Below the pieces are notes generated by a model. The model ran no database searches. It had not been told where the DNA came from and saw only the letters and a list, made by a program, of their open reading frames with translations. Positions 20,953 through 23,389 of a stretch of 23,389 bases of DNA are shown piece after piece. A program made the position numbers and the translations under genes. This DNA comes from Pelargonium nanum (Eukaryota > Streptophyta > Magnoliopsida > Geraniales > Geraniaceae): positions 1 to 23,389 of the forward strand of contig JAYMTF010001437.1 in NCBI GenBank assembly GCA_036897485.1, written 5' to 3'. Position 1 is the stretch's first letter. Every line of letters begins with the position of its first letter.

Positions 20953-20960
20953 TATTTATG
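20953..20960 (-). promoter_or_regulatory. TATA-like box of the SAUR gene
   Basis: The minus strand reads CATAAATA here, about 90 nt before the start codon, which leaves a leader of about 55-60 nt as in other SAUR genes. Further upstream are TGTCTT (plus-strand 21017-21022) and TGTCCT (about 21095-21100), which share the TGTC core of auxin-response elements. Four-base cores are common by chance, so auxin control is suggested mainly by the family. Confidence 0.5.
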
Positions 20961-20982
20961 GTGAGACCCTTTGAGTTTGGTT

Positions 20983-21005
20983 AGAGAGAGAGAGAGAGAG
21001 AGAGA
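20983..21005. repeat. AG/CT dinucleotide repeat in the SAUR promoter
   Basis: About eleven AG units lie just upstream of the TATA-like motif, reading as CT repeats on the SAUR coding strand. CT/GA tracts next to plant core promoters are common and can bind BBR/BPC proteins. The tract is also a length-variable microsatellite. Confidence 0.85.
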
Positions 21006-21169
21006 TGTGGGGTCTAAAGACAGAGCATAGAGATGTTTTGGAGAGAGCCAAAGCCAATCCCTTAGGCTCTATTTTTTTCTTGCTGCCCTTCCTAAGGACA
21101 AACATGGCCTCCCCTGCCCCTAATTCTAAACCATTTTCTAATTTTTCTATTTTGTGCACCAAATAAGTT

Positions 21170-23389
21170 GAAATTAGTTATTGTCTTTCACTGTGTTACA
21201 ACTTCATTATTGAGAATAGTAGTAGCCACTGTCTTTGTAATTTGTATTATATTTGGAGTGTTTGTAATGTTAGTATATGTAACACTTTTGAGTAGTCTAG
21301 TCTTTTTTATGTATATATTTGTAGGAGAAAGGTTCAATCACAGGAACAAAGCAACAGTTTTTTAAGTTACAACACTTTTGTTCTGTTCCCTCTTTTTGGG
21401 TGGCTTCATACATTATTCCATCTTCCACCTAAGGTACATAAATAAATCAAATTTATGAATTTTTGTAGAAACGTTGTTTGTGGTATTTGAAAATAAATGT
21501 TGGATGGTCGAATTAAAGTGATGCTCTGAAATATTGACTTTTGTGGGCGTGGGTTTACAATATCGAGAAGAGAACCGTAATTACTGAATTGTACCCAAAG
21601 TGTACCACCACTTCCATTTGGTGGGTACTGTAGTGATTGCTATATATGGCTGTTTTTGGTTATCTTCTTTGTTGGGCTCTTTGTTATGGGCTTCTTTTTT
21701 CTATTCTCTTTCTGTTTGTTGTACCTATCAACTTTTAACTCACATAAATTCCACAATTGTATGTTTGGTCAAACGGTTTAAGCGTTTTTAGTTTTATTTG
21801 AAGTATCGAGTTTGAGCTTCATTCTCGACAGTATGGGGTGAAATTTTGGGTGAAAATGAGATATATAAGATCGGAGTAGATATTTTATATTGAATTCTAT
21901 CTAATAAGCGAGCAAAAATTGAAATCCTAAGTAATGATTTAATTGCTCTTTGAATTAAGAGGGGTCGTAGGGTAAGGTGTTGGCTGCAATTTGGGACTTT
22001 TGGGGGTTAATTTGGTTCATTGAATCCACTTCAAATAAAAAACATGTTCAATTGCATCACACAATCATTTTATACCGATTACCGAATACAAAGATATTAG
22101 TATTTATTAAGGACTTGTTTGTTAACTTACAAATACAAAACATTTTGATAGATCAATAACATTACAAACAACAAATCAATAACAAGTACATACGTTTTTA
22201 CAAAAACTTTTACTTCATACTAACTTGTTAGACGTTCTATCCAGACTTTGTAAATTAAATTGACCCTGAGTTCAAAATGATAGATTACTATATATATCAA
22301 ATAAATATCATCTTTCAATTTGAAATGAGTGTCTTTTGTTTAGAGATGTTGAACTAAGTAAATTTAAGTTATGTGATGATATAATAGTAGAGTGTTGCGG
22401 TCACGAGTCAACAGTAGAAGATGAAATATTTGGTCCAAAATATATTTCTCTTGCTTCCTTCTCAAGCTTAGTAAGTATTTCAATTATTCTTCGAAACTAT
22501 TACTATATCTTTCTTTTGCTAAGATCGAGGAGGATGAAAAAGATTTTTAAATGTTTTTTTTATTAAACACATTTTCTCTCCAAGTTTCTTTGTATCTTCA
22601 CATAAAAATGGAAAAAGAAGCAATATAGAGTTGACAAACAAGCACTTAACCTTTAAATGATCTCTAGGAATCAATTGCAGTTAATTCATTAACAAATATA
22701 TTGACTAAGTTTTTACTTTACAAAAAAAAAGTAACAAAGTCATAGATAATAATAATAATAATAATAATATATATGAAGACTAAAACAAATGTTGGATCTT
22801 AAATCATAATTGTGACATTAAATATTATTTTTGCCAACCTCTATGTTTACTATGTCTTATAGGTTTAATTAGTTCTTTTACCCGGCGCTGCTCGGGACTC
22901 TATTTTAGTTTGCATTGACGTTACTTGATTTAATAATATATTCTCGCAGTTCTTCAGTTTAACTAAAATTTAAAATTCAAATAATAACAACATATCTATT
23001 TAATATTTTAAAATCTACGAATTTTAGTTTATAAATTAATATTGAGTTATTAGAATGTGTATTTAAAATATTATTAAGACAATTCATACTCTTTACAGAT
23101 TGTCATGATATTTATAGCGTCTTTGTATGAAATTCTGAATTTGAATTATGTATAAAATAAATAATTGAAAAATCATATTAATTAACGGTTCGAATGGAAT
23201 TGAGCATTGAACAAAATTAATTTTATGTATAACGGAAATGTTGCTTATGTATTAGTTTATACATATATAGTTGACGTATTGCTTAATATTTGTTTTCAAT
23301 ATTACGTTTAAATTTGAGTTTTTAATTTTAAGTATTTTTTTTATTTTATAAAACTTTTTCATAGAAATTACTTTATATTATATTTAATT
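21170..23389. other. AT-rich flank, no gene
   Basis: The first few hundred bases are the distal upstream region of the SAUR gene. I see no coding sequence further on. A frame at 22336-22566 is more complex than its surroundings in its first 50 codons and ends near a GTAAGT-like donor, but I do not recognise it. A perfect AAT x7 microsatellite lies at 22748-22768, and the final 500 bp are very AT-rich. Confidence 0.6.

Noticed and set aside
21168-21365. 65-codon very hydrophobic frame upstream of the SAUR gene
   Set aside because: TG/TT-rich low-complexity DNA read in one frame; it overlaps the distal SAUR promoter and resembles no known small membrane protein.
23186-23200. GGTTCGAAT, like the T-loop of a tRNA
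   Set aside because: The flanking bases do not form a T-stem, and no D-arm, anticodon arm or acceptor stem can be drawn around it.
1-23389. CRISPR array, bacterial operon or phage-like system
   Set aside because: No regularly spaced identical repeats, no Shine-Dalgarno-led gene strings; introns and family content show plant nuclear DNA.

Overview
The window looks like nuclear DNA from a flowering plant, most likely a eudicot. Intergenic DNA is AT-rich and full of decayed repeats. The main gene is split by GT-AG introns, and both recognisable proteins belong to plant families. I cannot name the species; similarity to the Arabidopsis families is judged from memory, not from a search.

Layout. 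Positions 1-4300 are AT-rich intergenic DNA with no gene I can support. A roughly 500-bp fold-back element (4317-4817) and a block of short simple repeats (4814-4905) lie just upstream of the first gene. A putative promoter and a leader exon without any ATG (about 5103-5483) are followed by a 1.88-kb intron in the 5' UTR, which carries a decayed LINE/SINE-like 3' end near 6850-6950. The coding part of the gene runs from 7381 to 12068 on the + strand in five coding exons. It encodes a 1083-residue long coiled-coil filament-like plant protein of the FPP4/FPP6 type.

Positions 12.3-20.3 kb are a long gene-poor stretch. It holds degenerate tandem repeats (13570-13860, 16624-17030), a decayed dispersed repeat (18430-18650), and a promoter-like patch with mitosis-type MYB motifs and G-boxes (18779-19730), but no supported coding sequence. 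A single intronless SAUR gene of the SAUR50 type (106 residues, minus strand) lies at 20544-20864, with a compact TATA/CT-repeat promoter on its right. Positions 21.2-23.4 kb are again AT-rich with no gene.

The two genes are about 8.5 kb apart, converge (FPP on +, SAUR on -), and show no sign of working together. FPP proteins are plant-specific coiled-coil structural or tethering proteins; SAUR50-type proteins act in auxin- and light-controlled cell expansion. I found no new multi-gene system. The most noteworthy signals are the long fold-back hairpin upstream of the FPP promoter, a lone CxxC motif between coiled-coil segments of the FPP protein (a zinc-hook-like possibility), and the two-period degenerate tandem repeat at 13.6-13.9 kb.
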